From assembly GCA_003278525.1 (NCBI GenBank), contig QCEQ01000001.1:33934-97933 (forward strand): a DNA stretch of 64,000 bases. Reading direction: 5' to 3'. This document shows positions 1 to 6,314 of this stretch, in pieces. The translations under genes and the position numbers were made by a program. A model generated the notes under the pieces. The model was not told where the DNA came from. It did not search any database and saw nothing but the letters and a program-made list of their open reading frames with translations. This DNA is from Prochlorococcus sp. AG-355-P16. Lineage in GTDB: Bacteria; Cyanobacteriota; Cyanobacteriia; PCC-6307; Cyanobiaceae. Each line of letters begins with the position of its first letter. The first letter of the stretch is position 1.

Positions 1-92
1 GAAAAAGGATCAATAAAATTATTATTTGGTAAATATTGATGCTGAATATTTAATTTTTGCAGCTATTATTAAATTATTTAATTAAGAAACAA

Positions 93-248
93 ATGAACTC
101 TGCATTTGCAAAAGTCTCAAATTTGAAGGTTAACAGGGCTTCTAAAATAGCTATTACTCTCACATCATCAACTTTCTTTTTATATGCCTTGGGTCAAGCC
201 CCAATTTTTAAAAATATTCTTGCAGGTGCCTTCTCTTGCTCTGGATAA
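93..248 (+). CDS. Small hypothetical protein, 51 aa, one hydrophobic segment
   Basis: The frame is open from a TTG at 57, but the ATG at 93 is the more natural start. The product has a basic N-terminus and a hydrophobic stretch at roughly residues 19-34 (IAITLTSSTFFLYALG), so it may be a single-pass membrane or exported microprotein. It ends with a Cys two residues from the C-terminus. I recognise no family. It sits about 40 nt upstream of the first copy of the repeated promoter/leader module. Confidence 0.4.
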   Translation: MNSAFAKVSNLKVNRASKIAITLTSSTFFLYALGQAPIFKNILAGAFSCSG

Positions 249-286
249 ATAAAATACTTTTTTTTTAAGAGAAGCTAAAATAGACA

Positions 287-333
287 GTGATTGACAGTCG
301 ATCTAAACTTAGAGGGATGAACCCCTCTTTTTT
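287..333 (+). promoter_or_regulatory. Repeated dyad/-10/hairpin leader module, copy E1
   Basis: The copy reads, in order: dyad GATTGACAGTCGATC (289-303), a -10-like TAAACT, then a hairpin AGAGGG-atgaac-CCCTCT followed by a T run, with an ATG at 335 right after it. The same arrangement recurs near 2911, 3436 and 14471. Inference: the dyad is a dimeric-regulator site in the -35 region, TAAACT is the -10, and the transcript begins at or near the hairpin. A short terminator-like attenuator is an alternative reading of the hairpin plus T run. Confidence 0.5.
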
Positions 334-334
334 A

Positions 335-394
335 ATGTTTAATAGATTTATTTATGAAAAGATAATGACTCTTCTTATTTCTCTTTTCTGCTAA
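335..394 (+). CDS. Leader microORF, 19 aa
   Basis: ATG directly after the T run of module E1. It encodes 19 residues ending LLISLFC, and its TAA overlaps the ATG of the next ORF (TAATG at 392-396). The overlap suggests translational coupling, which is the main reason to take it seriously. No family recognised. It could be only a leader that loads ribosomes for the downstream microproteins. Confidence 0.35.
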   Translation: MFNRFIYEKIMTLLISLFC

Positions 395-510
395 TGAATA
401 TTTCCCCGCACCTATTAATTGATGCTGTGATATTAAGCGCTGCCCTTACGATAACTTTTGTATTAAGAGCAAAAGGTAATGCTGCAAGAGAAGAAAAAGA
501 AAATAGATGA
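394..510 (+). CDS. Small membrane microprotein, 38 aa
   Basis: Begins in a TAATG overlap with the leader ORF. A hydrophobic helix covers about residues 7-24 (LLIDAVILSAALTITFVL), followed by a charged tail (RAKGNAAREEKENR), so a single-span protein with a soluble C-terminus is likely. Its stop overlaps the next start (ATGA). Size and layout resemble the many tiny thylakoid or plasma-membrane subunits of cyanobacteria, but I cannot assign it to any complex. Confidence 0.45.
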   Translation: MNISPHLLIDAVILSAALTITFVLRAKGNAAREEKENR

Positions 511-647
511 TTATTAAAGAAGAAGAAAAAGAATTTAAAAAACCTAAATTATATAGATTTTGGAACTTTCTTTTTTATGGAAGTTCCATTGCTATTGGAG
601 TTTTCTTAGTTTATCTATATTCTGCTTATGTCTTTATAAATAAATGA
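507..647 (+). CDS. Small membrane microprotein, 46 aa
   Basis: ATGA overlap with the preceding ORF and with the next one. A charged, Lys/Glu-rich N-terminus (residues 1-17) precedes a hydrophobic span at about residues 19-43 with several aromatic residues. Likely a single-pass membrane protein with a cytoplasmic N-terminus. No family recognised. The unbroken chain of overlaps argues it is expressed from module E1. Confidence 0.45.
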   Translation: MIIKEEEKEFKKPKLYRFWNFLFYGSSIAIGVFLVYLYSAYVFINK

Positions 648-739
648 CCTACATGTACGGCATAGCGATTACTTATGGAGTTGTGAGTCTTTTATTGCTT
701 GGTGGGTTTGCATACTTTACTTTTAAAATGAAACGCTAA
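644..739 (+). CDS. Small membrane microprotein, 31 aa
   Basis: Starts in an ATGA overlap with the 46 aa ORF. Nearly the whole protein is one Tyr- and Gly-rich hydrophobic helix (about residues 5-26) ending in the positive tail KMKR, which predicts an orientation with the C-terminus in the cytoplasm. It is the last intact gene of the E1 chain. Function unknown. Confidence 0.45.
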   Translation: MTYMYGIAITYGVVSLLLLGGFAYFTFKMKR

Positions 740-744
740 TTTCT

Positions 745-908
745 ATGTCCTCTTCAATGAAAGATTTCTTAGATAAATTTTTTGATTTATGTAGAGAATA
801 TCAACAAGAAATTCCACCTCAGAAGATGAACATTTAAATCTTTTCCAATATGCAGACACGGCATCAGAAGCATGGAAAATTATCAAATCATCAAAAAAGC
901 CAGCCTAG
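745..908 (+). pseudogene. Frameshifted small gene
   Basis: ATG at 745 opens a frame (MSSSMKDFLDKFFDLCREYQ...) that stops at 837. From about position 820 an adjacent frame continues with a plausible protein (SEDEHLNLFQYADTASEAWK...) to a TAG at 906-908. The two halves join at the CCACCTCAGAAG stretch and the total span is not a multiple of three, so one indel seems to have split a gene of about 54 codons. A sequencing error or programmed frameshift cannot be excluded, but no slippery heptamer is obvious. Confidence 0.4.
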
Positions 909-948
909 AAAACTATAAGCTGACTTGATAACAAATGTAGAAGAATGA

Positions 949-1065
949 TTAATAAGTATTTGATATCTTGTTTTTCATGCTTTCAATCTTATTGATTAAT
1001 TCATCTAACCATTCTGTATTATTTTGCTCTTGTCTTTTATGGCTTTGGCTTTTTTGAGTACTCAT
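949..1065 (-). CDS. Small 'NTxWLDxLI' family protein, copy 1 (38 aa)
   Basis: Minus-strand ORF starting MSTQKSQSHK with core NNTEWLDELINKIESMKNK. Three other short ORFs in this window share the core: 1864-1971, 5042-5179 and 16978-17130. All have a variable polar N-terminus beginning MST or MSG, then N-T-x-W-L-[DE]-x-[LM]-I and an amphipathic Lys/Glu helix. Repetition of the motif on both strands is good evidence the ORF is real. Function unknown. Confidence 0.6.
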   Translation of the reverse strand: MSTQKSQSHKRQEQNNTEWLDELINKIESMKNKISNTY

Positions 1066-1285
1066 AAATTTCTTATTTTTATATTTTATTTAATATATCT
1101 TCAGAAATTAAAGGAATCAATAAGCAATATTACCAAATCGATTGATAAAACAAGCTTTAGTAGCATTTCAGACAAACCTGCCATCACAAATTAACTAAGA
1201 AAACCTAAATCTCTTTAGTTAAGTATTTTCTACGATGTTTTTATTTGAAATTCTGATTTGAATTAGTAAAGGTATAGATGTTCCT

Positions 1286-1393
1286 ATGGAAAAATCATTT
1301 CTGAATTTTATTTATTGGATCCTATTAAAGTCAGCTGAAAGTTACTACGGAGATTCATTAAAAACGGAAGTACCTTATACACCTTATTTTTAA
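1286..1393 (+). CDS. Small hypothetical protein, 35 aa
   Basis: ATG-started ORF. It has an aromatic, moderately hydrophobic first half (FLNFIYWILL) and a polar, Tyr/Pro-rich tail ending in YTPYF. It could associate with the membrane. No relative seen elsewhere in the window and no family recognised. Confidence 0.35.
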   Translation: MEKSFLNFIYWILLKSAESYYGDSLKTEVPYTPYF

Positions 1394-1696
1394 TTTTTGG
1401 GGACCTTAACTTTTAATATTAGATCTCTACTTTGAGAGTTATTAGTTTGGAATTAATTTATTAAAAAACACAATATCGGTTACTTATAGATTCACTACAA
1501 AATAATCTCTTACGTTGAATTTCTTTGACTGATTGTGAATAAATTATAGCGGTAAGAATCGTTCCAAAATTAACTAAAACTATAATTACAAGGAGTAGCT
1601 CAATTGCAAGGTTGGTCAAAAGATTACCCTACTTAAATTTATATAAAAACCTTATAACGGCAGAAAAGGTATTGAATAGAGTTTAAATTCCTATTT
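1394..1696. other. Intergenic stretch with no supported gene
   Basis: Very AT-rich. No credible ORF of more than about 30 codons was found on either strand. The only notable string is AAGGAGTAGCTCAATTGCAA near 1590-1609, whose TAGCTCAATTG matches the tRNA box A (D-arm) consensus. No anticodon arm, T arm or CCA follows, so no tRNA gene is called. Confidence 0.4.
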
Positions 1697-1861
1697 TTAG
1701 CCATCGAGATTCTTTGGTACTGGACTAGGTTCACAATTTTCGACGCATTCTTCCAAAGACTTTTCAGAATTACATTTAATTTCGCAACTACGAAGACAAT
1801 CATAGAAGGCATACTTGGGATCTAATTCATTTTTGAATTGTTTATTTCTAAATGTGTTCAT
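1697..1861 (-). CDS. Cysteine-rich small protein with twin CX3C motifs (54 aa)
   Basis: Encodes 54 aa with Cys at residues 22, 26, 30, 39 and 43, including C-LRS-C and C-VEN-C, in an acidic context followed by a Pro-rich tail. There is no signal peptide. Twin CX3C motifs are classic in small helical-hairpin proteins stabilised by disulfides or metal, but that is only an analogy. It lies 2 nt downstream of the 35 aa ORF at 1864-1971, so the two are probably cotranscribed. Confidence 0.5.
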   Translation of the reverse strand: MNTFRNKQFKNELDPKYAFYDCLRSCEIKCNSEKSLEECVENCEPSPVPKNLDG

Positions 1862-1863
1862 GA

Positions 1864-1971
1864 TCAAACTCCCTTTGATTTTTTTTCAAGTTGATTAATT
1901 AATTTATCCAACCAAAGAGTGTTATTGATCTTTTTTGTGTTTTTAAAGTATTTCGTTTTGTAAGTACTCAT
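1864..1971 (-). CDS. Small 'NTxWLDxLI' family protein, copy 2 (35 aa)
   Basis: Minus-strand ORF starting MSTYKTKYFK with core NNTLWLDKLINQLEKK. It is a clear relative of the ORFs at 949-1065, 5042-5179 and 16978-17130. Basic overall. It lies immediately upstream of the Cys-rich 54 aa ORF with 2 nt between them, suggesting a two-gene transcript. Function unknown. Confidence 0.6.
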   Translation of the reverse strand: MSTYKTKYFKNTKKINNTLWLDKLINQLEKKSKGV

Positions 1972-2161
1972 GAAGTGAAACCTCCAATCAGTGGATCTAA
2001 TTTAAAGGTGATGATTCAAATTTCCTAGAGCAAAAATACTGATTATGAATTTAGTGAAATATTTTAAAAACGATTAATTTATAGTTTGTATTTTAGGTAT
2101 TAAAACTCTTGATTTTTTTAAATAACTAATACTAAATAACTTCTAAAAAAGGGGGTTAATT

Positions 2162-2332
2162 ATGACTTACGGAAATCTAATTAAAAATAAAATTCAATAT
2201 ATATTTGGTGGTTTGTTTGATACGTTATTAATTAGGAGAAAACTAACTGATACTCAAATGGAATGTATGCAATTCGGAATTTGTAATTATGCTCCAAGAC
2301 AAGTTGAGGAAGTTCCCTTTTTTCATTTTTAA
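2162..2332 (+). CDS. Hypothetical protein, 56 aa
   Basis: ATG-started ORF preceded by the purine/G-rich stretch AAAAAAGGGGGTTAATT, a possible ribosome site. The protein is basic in the first half and contains two Cys (residues 35 and 41) spaced CMQFGIC, with a Phe-rich C-terminus. No membrane segment or family recognised. Confidence 0.45.
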   Translation: MTYGNLIKNKIQYIFGGLFDTLLIRRKLTDTQMECMQFGICNYAPRQVEEVPFFHF

Positions 2333-2359
2333 TTTGAATTTATTTTAAACGTAGAGCAA

Positions 2360-2674
2360 TTAGCTCCTCCTCACCCAATCAGGAGATCCACTAAACCAAT
2401 CAGCAAGATCATCATTTTTGGGATCGAAATGATTTTCAGTTTCTAGACCATCAAGGCCAAGATTCTGGATAAGTCCATTTATTCCATCTGATTTTTGCTT
2501 GCCATATCTCCTTAAGCTATTAGCTTTCTTAAGCCATGTCCATATAGTTGAATTATGTTTTGCAAACTTTTCTACATAAATTCTTTCTTCCAATGCAACA
2601 GGTTCATCTAGTGAAATCCTTTTTACAATATCCTTGATTTTTAAACGAGTCTTGTTGGTTAGGAACATATTCAT
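2360..2674 (-). CDS. Hypothetical soluble protein, 104 aa
   Basis: Starts MNMFLTNKTR and is predicted helical and charged, with Trp-rich patches (IWTWLKKAN near residues 44-52 and WFSGSPDWVRRS at the C-terminus). It has no signal peptide or transmembrane segment. It is convergent with the 56 aa ORF ending at 2332. The composition would suit a small nucleic-acid or protein-binding role, but I recognise no domain. Confidence 0.6.
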   Translation of the reverse strand: MNMFLTNKTRLKIKDIVKRISLDEPVALEERIYVEKFAKHNSTIWTWLKKANSLRRYGKQKSDGINGLIQNLGLDGLETENHFDPKNDDLADWFSGSPDWVRRS

Positions 2675-2910
2675 AAAAGAAGTTAATGTTTTATAAAAGT
2701 TTTTTTTATGAATGTCTTGTCAATCTTTATTTCAAGAAAAAGTATTTTTTAGTGGCTTTTCAAGGACAAATATATTTATTTAACAACAGGTATATTGAAT
2801 TGGTAAAAAAGACTACTTAATTCGATTTATATAACTTATATAAAAACGACTTCTATATAAGTTTCTCTACAAAATTTTAGATTTAATTTATAAAATTGAA
2901 TAAGGAAAAT
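2675..2910. other. Intergenic, AT-rich, no supported gene
   Basis: About 235 nt between the divergent genes at 2360-2674 and 2958-3218. I see only short ORFs of under 20 codons and AT-rich promoter-like sequence. Its right end runs into the second copy of the repeated leader module. Confidence 0.4.
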
Positions 2911-2957
2911 TTACATTGACAATCAATCTAAAATAAGAGGAAATATGCTCCTTTTTT
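2911..2957 (+). promoter_or_regulatory. Repeated dyad/-10/hairpin leader module, copy E2
   Basis: The most diverged copy. It has dyad ATTGACAATCAAT, a -10-like TAAAAT, then the stem AGAGGA-aatatgc-TCCTTT with a T run that ends directly at the ATG of the gene at 2958. The dyad and the hairpin stem both remain self-complementary although bases differ from E1, as expected if symmetry rather than exact sequence is selected. Confidence 0.45.
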
Positions 2958-3218
2958 ATGAATACCTTAATAGTCTCTACTTTTGATTGTCTTTTTGAAG
3001 ATTTCGATAGATTTGTAGCTGATTTCCACGAAAAAGAGGGATATAAATATGTCGAAGAATATGAACTCATCAAGGTAAATGACCATAAAAGTCACTTAAT
3101 ACTTAAAGTTAAAGATTTAGAAGGATTTGCTGCGGCTACAAGTACTCCAGAGATGAAAGAGTGGGATCAAGAAAATGGTTATAAAGACATTTGTTATTCA
3201 CTAACTCCAGTAGAATAA
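2958..3218 (+). CDS. Hypothetical alpha/beta protein, 86 aa
   Basis: ATG immediately after module E2. The 86 aa sequence alternates strand- and helix-like segments: LIVSTFDC, then DFDRFVADFHE, HLILKVKD, and FAAATSTPEMKEW. That layout suits a small ferredoxin-like or dimeric alpha/beta fold. The ORF at 10400-10705 has a similar layout and may be a distant relative. It may belong to a cyanobacterial DUF family (DUF3764 is my best guess), but this is unverified. The stop overlaps the start of the next gene (TAATGA). Confidence 0.6.
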   Translation: MNTLIVSTFDCLFEDFDRFVADFHEKEGYKYVEEYELIKVNDHKSHLILKVKDLEGFAAATSTPEMKEWDQENGYKDICYSLTPVE

Positions 3219-3400
3219 TGAGTACTAAATGGGATGACACTTCTTGGCAGAAAGACTTCTTGAACATGAAGTCACATTCTCCCTCAGATGCAAAACTCCT
3301 AATGGGAGGTGTAAAAGGATTGAAAGATGCTTGGCGTCTAGGTGTTCTGCATGTTGAATACGAAAAACTAAAGAAGATTCAAAATCAACAGCAACAATAA
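3218..3400 (+). CDS. Hypothetical protein, 60 aa, Gln-rich tail
   Basis: I take the ATG at 3218, which overlaps the upstream stop by one base, rather than the earlier in-frame start at 3191. The protein is polar with two Trp near the N-terminus (WDDTSWQKDF) and ends in a Gln run (NQQQQ). The 48 aa ORF at 19228-19374 has the same kind of C-terminus. It appears co-transcribed with the 86 aa gene from module E2. Function unknown. Confidence 0.55.
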   Translation: MSTKWDDTSWQKDFLNMKSHSPSDAKLLMGGVKGLKDAWRLGVLHVEYEKLKKIQNQQQQ

Positions 3401-3435
3401 GTTCTATAAAAATAGGTAAAGATTTAGGATAATTT

Positions 3436-3483
3436 GTGATTGACAGTCGGTCTAAACTTAAACGGATAAAACCCTCTTTTTTA
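3436..3483 (+). promoter_or_regulatory. Repeated dyad/-10/hairpin leader module, copy E3
   Basis: Nearly identical to E1 over its left half: GATTGACAGTCGGTC dyad and TAAACT. The hairpin is weaker here (ACGGATAAAACCCTC followed by a T run). An ATG at 3485 opens only a 19-codon ORF, which reads over the start of the 45 aa ORF at 3520. That resembles E1, where a tiny leader ORF also precedes a membrane microprotein. Confidence 0.5.
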
Positions 3484-3519
3484 GATGAGAAACAAATTTA
3501 AAAGATCAGCTTTTTTGAT

Positions 3520-3657
3520 ATGTCAGATGACCTTTTCTATCTAATATCATTAATAGGATTTTTAGTTGTTTTTAGCTCAATGGTATTTTTCCTAACGAAA
3601 TATAGAGAAAAAAAAGTTAATAATATAAGCCAGATTTCCATAACTGAACAAATTTAA
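3520..3657 (+). CDS. Small membrane protein, 45 aa
   Basis: ATG-started ORF inside and beyond a short leader ORF that follows module E3. A single hydrophobic helix at about residues 5-25 (LFYLISLIGFLVVFSSMVFFL) is followed by a basic patch (KYREKK) and a polar tail, predicting an inner- or thylakoid-membrane microprotein. It lies 14 nt upstream of the larger membrane gene at 3672, with which it probably forms an operon. Confidence 0.5.
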   Translation: MSDDLFYLISLIGFLVVFSSMVFFLTKYREKKVNNISQISITEQI

Positions 3658-3671
3658 TTTTTAGAGCAGTA

Positions 3672-4028
3672 ATGCAAAGATTTATAATTTCACCGTTATT
3701 TGCTTTATCGAGGTTTTTTATAAATATTTACGGAATATTTTTAAAGTTTTTTCTTCAATTAAATGGTGGTTATTGGTCAAGAATTGGTTTAGCCGAAAAT
3801 ATTACAGAGGAAAGAATAAAAAAAAGAAGATTTTATATCCTGCCTTTTTATATTCTTCTAGCTTTATTGTTTGGATTAGTATCTGCTCTATATTGGTATT
3901 TTGTTATTCTCCATGTGCCACTTACAATAGAAAGATATTTAAGTCCATTAAATAACAATATTGCTTTAATAATTGCTTCTGCTACTTTCTTTGGTTGGCT
4001 TTATATTCTTTATAAAACAAACAAATAA
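3672..4028 (+). CDS. Multi-span membrane protein, 118 aa
   Basis: Contains about three hydrophobic segments: residues 5-30 (partly amphipathic), 56-80 (ILPFYILLALLFGLVSALYWYFV) and 96-114. They are separated by a polar basic loop (RIGLAENITEERIKKRRF). It ends KTNK. There is no signal peptidase site, so an integral membrane protein is likely. No transporter or enzyme motif recognised. It is followed by a structured non-coding stretch that could be its 3' region. Confidence 0.55.
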   Translation: MQRFIISPLFALSRFFINIYGIFLKFFLQLNGGYWSRIGLAENITEERIKKRRFYILPFYILLALLFGLVSALYWYFVILHVPLTIERYLSPLNNNIALIIASATFFGWLYILYKTNK

Positions 4029-4044
4029 AATGCTTACTGAGAGA

Positions 4045-4445
4045 GGATGTGGTCCGCGGATTAAAGATTTAATTAATCATGATTAAATCATTCTTAAGGA
4101 TTCATGCCAAATATTTATGACCGATTACTTTGTATATACGACAGTTCTGGTGATCGACTCGTCCAAGGTTGACCAACTAGATCTTCACTAATCCATGGTC
4201 TGCAACACCAAGGTAAATTAACTTATCTAACCTTTACGGTAAGAAAGTTAAGTGATCAGAAATTAATCTTTAGGGATTAATTCTGAACTATCTTAAAATT
4301 AAAGTCGTTTGTAAAGCATGAAGAAGTGAGTAATCACTTTTACATCCAAAACTTATTTCTAAGAAAATTCTTAATCTGATTATTAAATAGATCTCCTTTC
4401 TGTCGTCACCATTTAAAAAAGACCTGTAAAAGGGTCTTTTTTTTT
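4045..4445 (+). ncRNA. Structured non-coding stretch, candidate RNA gene ending in a terminator
   Basis: About 400 nt without a credible ORF but rich in short perfect hairpins: GATTTAAT/ATTAAATC (4066-4089), CAGAA(A)TTAATC/GATTAATTCTG (4257-4285) and AAGTGA-gtaa-TCACTT (4324-4339). The stretch ends in the strong terminator at 4417-4445. It also contains the palindrome TCCGCGGA. It matches none of tmRNA, 6S, RNase P or SRP RNA that I can recognise. It could be an independent sRNA or a long 3' UTR of the membrane gene. Confidence 0.4.
4417..4445 (+). terminator. Rho-independent terminator
   Basis: Stem AAAAGACC (4417-4424) and GGTCTTTT (4433-4440) with loop TGTAAAAG, running into nine consecutive T. 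It would end a plus-strand transcript crossing the structured stretch. The A-rich left flank means it could also work weakly in reverse for the small minus-strand genes at 4520-4814. Confidence 0.7.
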
Positions 4446-4519
4446 ATGTCTTAAATTTTATTTATTTACTGTTAATCCACAAATAATTAAATATTTTTAT
4501 CTCGCTCTTTCACGATCAG

Positions 4520-4627
4520 TTAATACTTTTTCAAAAGTAAAAAAGAAAGTACAGATGCTATCCAATGCAACCAACAAAAAACTACTGATCTTCCATGTTG
4601 ATTTAATTGAAGTGATCTGCGAGTCAT
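4520..4627 (-). CDS. Small hypothetical protein, 35 aa
   Basis: Minus-strand ORF with a basic N-terminus (MTRRSLQLNQHGRS) and a hydrophobic C-terminal helix rich in aromatic residues (VVFCWLHWIASVLSFLLL) ending KKY. Likely a tail-anchored or single-pass microprotein. It starts 4 nt after the 60 aa ORF at 4632-4814, so they are probably one transcript. Confidence 0.4.
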   Translation of the reverse strand: MTRRSLQLNQHGRSVVFCWLHWIASVLSFLLLKKY

Positions 4628-4631
4628 ACTT

Positions 4632-4814
4632 TTAATAATCTTCATTGTAATCGGATGGACTACCAGTTAAAGAACAAACAACTGATTCCTCTTTTTTCAT
4701 TTCTTTTATTTCCATTATTGGTCTGCCCATTTTCTTAAGAACATCTATATCTTCTTTAGTCTGACAGCGAGCAATTATGTTTCCTTTTTGATCAAAGCAA
4801 CTGTAGTAAGTCAT
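4632..4814 (-). CDS. Hypothetical protein, 60 aa
   Basis: Begins MTYYSCFDQKGNIIARCQTKED. The first half looks like a compact beta-hairpin (FDQKGNIIARC), then a helix (EDIDVLKKMG), followed by a charged linker and an acidic Ser/Tyr-rich tail. No membrane segment. It has the look of the short conserved hypothetical proteins common in marine picocyanobacteria, but I cannot name a family. Likely cotranscribed with the 35 aa ORF downstream. Confidence 0.55.
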   Translation of the reverse strand: MTYYSCFDQKGNIIARCQTKEDIDVLKKMGRPIMEIKEMKKEESVVCSLTGSPSDYNEDY

Positions 4815-4914
4815 TTTACTAAATGCAATTTAAAGTTCATAGTTGATTTTAGTTGCAGCAACGCAACCGACTTATGACAACCATTTTTCTAGTTTAGGTC
4901 AGCCATAGATTTAA

Positions 4915-4989
4915 ATGGCTAAAAAAACATACCTCTTTCCGTACCTAAATGTTCCTCAAACCGCACACATTAGATACGCAGTGTTTTAG
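4915..4989 (+). CDS. Possible microORF, 24 aa
   Basis: ATG-started ORF reading MAKKTYLFPYLNVPQTAHIR... to a TAG at 4987-4989. Only its regular composition supports it, and no ribosome site or relative is evident. It lies just upstream of the NTxWLD-family gene at 5042 and might simply be leader sequence. Confidence 0.2.
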   Translation: MAKKTYLFPYLNVPQTAHIRYAVF

Positions 4990-5041
4990 TCAAATCAATT
5001 AGAACAAAGAGGTAGTTAAACGAATATACAAAGGAGAATTT

Positions 5042-5179
5042 ATGAGTGGAGATTTTGAGACTCTTGAAATTAATCAACCAAAAATTAAATATTTAAAACC
5101 AGAAGACAATACAGAATGGTTAGACAAATTAATTAATAATATTGAGGACATGAAGAACAAGTTATCAAAAGATTCTTAA
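5042..5179 (+). CDS. Small 'NTxWLDxLI' family protein, copy 3 (45 aa)
   Basis: ATG follows a clear AAAGGAGAA ribosome site at about 5031-5039. N-terminus MSGDFETLEINQPKIKY closely matches the copy at 16978-17130 (MSGDYETLEINQPKISY), and the core is NTEWLDKLINNIED. The shared N-terminus shows that copies 3 and 4 are closer to each other than to copies 1 and 2. Soluble, charged, helical. Function unknown. Confidence 0.65.
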   Translation: MSGDFETLEINQPKIKYLKPEDNTEWLDKLINNIEDMKNKLSKDS

Positions 5180-5314
5180 AATTTAAGAAAAAAACTTTTT
5201 TATTTGATCTTTAGTTTGAATGAGAAGCAATTCAAAAAAGAATTTAAACTTTGTATTTAAGGTAACCGCTTTTTTGTGAGCATTATTCAGAATAAGAGTC
5301 CGACTATTTTTTTT

Positions 5315-5458
5315 ATGAAAAAAAATTTAGATGAAAATTCTTATGAAAAAAGAATTGAAAATATAGAAAAAGGAAAATCTTATTTAAAAAGTAATGGATT
5401 TTTTAAATCAAAATCTAATCTATTCGAAGACATTCAAAAATTTATTTATAAAAGGTAA
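5315..5458 (+). CDS. Small basic hypothetical protein, 47 aa
   Basis: The frame is open from a GTG at 5276, but the ATG at 5315 gives a more typical start. The protein is Lys/Glu/Asn-rich (MKKNLDENSYEKRIENIEK...), soluble and probably helical, ending in IYKR. No motif recognised. Confidence 0.35.
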   Translation: MKKNLDENSYEKRIENIEKGKSYLKSNGFFKSKSNLFEDIQKFIYKR

Positions 5459-5576
5459 TTTAAAAAAAATTTTTTACTTTTGATTAATTAAATCTCTCCA
5501 TAAGCAAGCCATCAAATAAAAGAAAGAAAGACTTGAAAAGGTGGGGAGAAAAAAAGAATGGGTCAATTTTCTATAA

Positions 5577-5681
5577 CTAAATTAATCCCAATAATCCTGC
5601 AGTAAAACCAACAGCAGAAAGGAAAACGAACTCAATTAAATCTCTTGGGGCAGAGTTCATAAAAAAACTGATTTGAGTCAT
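5577..5681 (-). CDS. Small membrane microprotein, 34 aa
   Basis: Minus-strand ORF with a short polar N-terminus and a hydrophobic C-terminal half at about residues 16-34 (FVFLSAVGFTAGLLGLI), so probably one membrane span. It starts 4 nt downstream of the 64 aa secreted-protein gene and may be cotranscribed with it. Function unknown. Confidence 0.4.
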   Translation of the reverse strand: MTQISFFMNSAPRDLIEFVFLSAVGFTAGLLGLI

Positions 5682-5685
5682 AATT

Positions 5686-5880
5686 TTATGACTTGAAAGA
5701 ATCTCTTAAATCAAACTTTTCAGCTTTTTCAATTTGACACTCAGTATCATCTTCAGCACATTTGATTTCAGCTTTTTTGTTCATGTGGCTACTACAACCG
5801 CCTGCTATAACTGGCAACCCGGTCGTAGCCGTAAAACCAGTTAAACATGCAAAAGCTATATAAGGAAAAAGTCTTTTCAT
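5686..5880 (-). CDS. Secreted or lipoprotein-like small protein, 64 aa
   Basis: N-terminus MKRLFPYIAFACLTGFTATTG is a signal-peptide-like segment, and IAGGC is a weak lipobox before Cys29. The mature part is charged with two more Cys (IKCAEDDTECQIEKAEKF), spaced to allow a disulfide. Several unrelated ORFs here open with MKRL plus a hydrophobic segment (10709, 16288), which may reflect a shared export signal or a shared start region. Confidence 0.5.
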   Translation of the reverse strand: MKRLFPYIAFACLTGFTATTGLPVIAGGCSSHMNKKAEIKCAEDDTECQIEKAEKFDLRDSFKS

Positions 5881-6080
5881 TTAATTATTACTTTATGTAA
5901 ACTTATTATGTTACATAAAAAGCTCAAGTGTGAGTAGCTGATAATTCGCGTGCACCCTATACCAATCATCTAAAGTGATTTAGCAAACCTATGAGTTTTA
6001 TTTTATCTGAGTATTTTTACTTATATGTTGAGTTGAAGACTTTAAATAATAAATGTTTGTTTTGGGTTTATATATAAATC

Positions 6081-6236
6081 ATGGATAAAGAACACTTAAT
6101 TGATTTAATATCTAATAGCATAATTTCTGAGATTAAATATCTCGAAATTAATGAGGAAAAATTGATTGCAAATAATTATTTAAATAATCTGAATTTAAAT
6201 CAGCTTAGAATAATTTCTAAAGAATTTATTTTGTAA
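6081..6236 (+). CDS. Small helical protein, 51 aa (paralog of 11769-11921)
   Basis: ATG-started ORF beginning MDKEHLIDLISNSIISEIKY and ending LNLNQLRIISKEFIL. The ORF at 11769-11921 has the same plan: MNKNQLINFITFSILESKR... then LNKRQLKAITSEFII. The shared ends (xxLIxxI, and LNxxQLxxIxxEFI) indicate a two-member family. No membrane segment; probably an amphipathic helical protein. Function unknown. Confidence 0.5.
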   Translation: MDKEHLIDLISNSIISEIKYLEINEEKLIANNYLNNLNLNQLRIISKEFIL

Positions 6237-6314
6237 TTTTTATTGAATATTTATTTAAATAAATGAGATTTTCTTTACTATCACTTGAATTTTAATAAGT
6301 TAATATCTTTTAAT

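Noticed and set aside
4045-4445. tmRNA, 6S, SRP or RNase P RNA
   Set aside because: None of the diagnostic sequences (tRNA-like ends, tag ORF, conserved cores) could be found.
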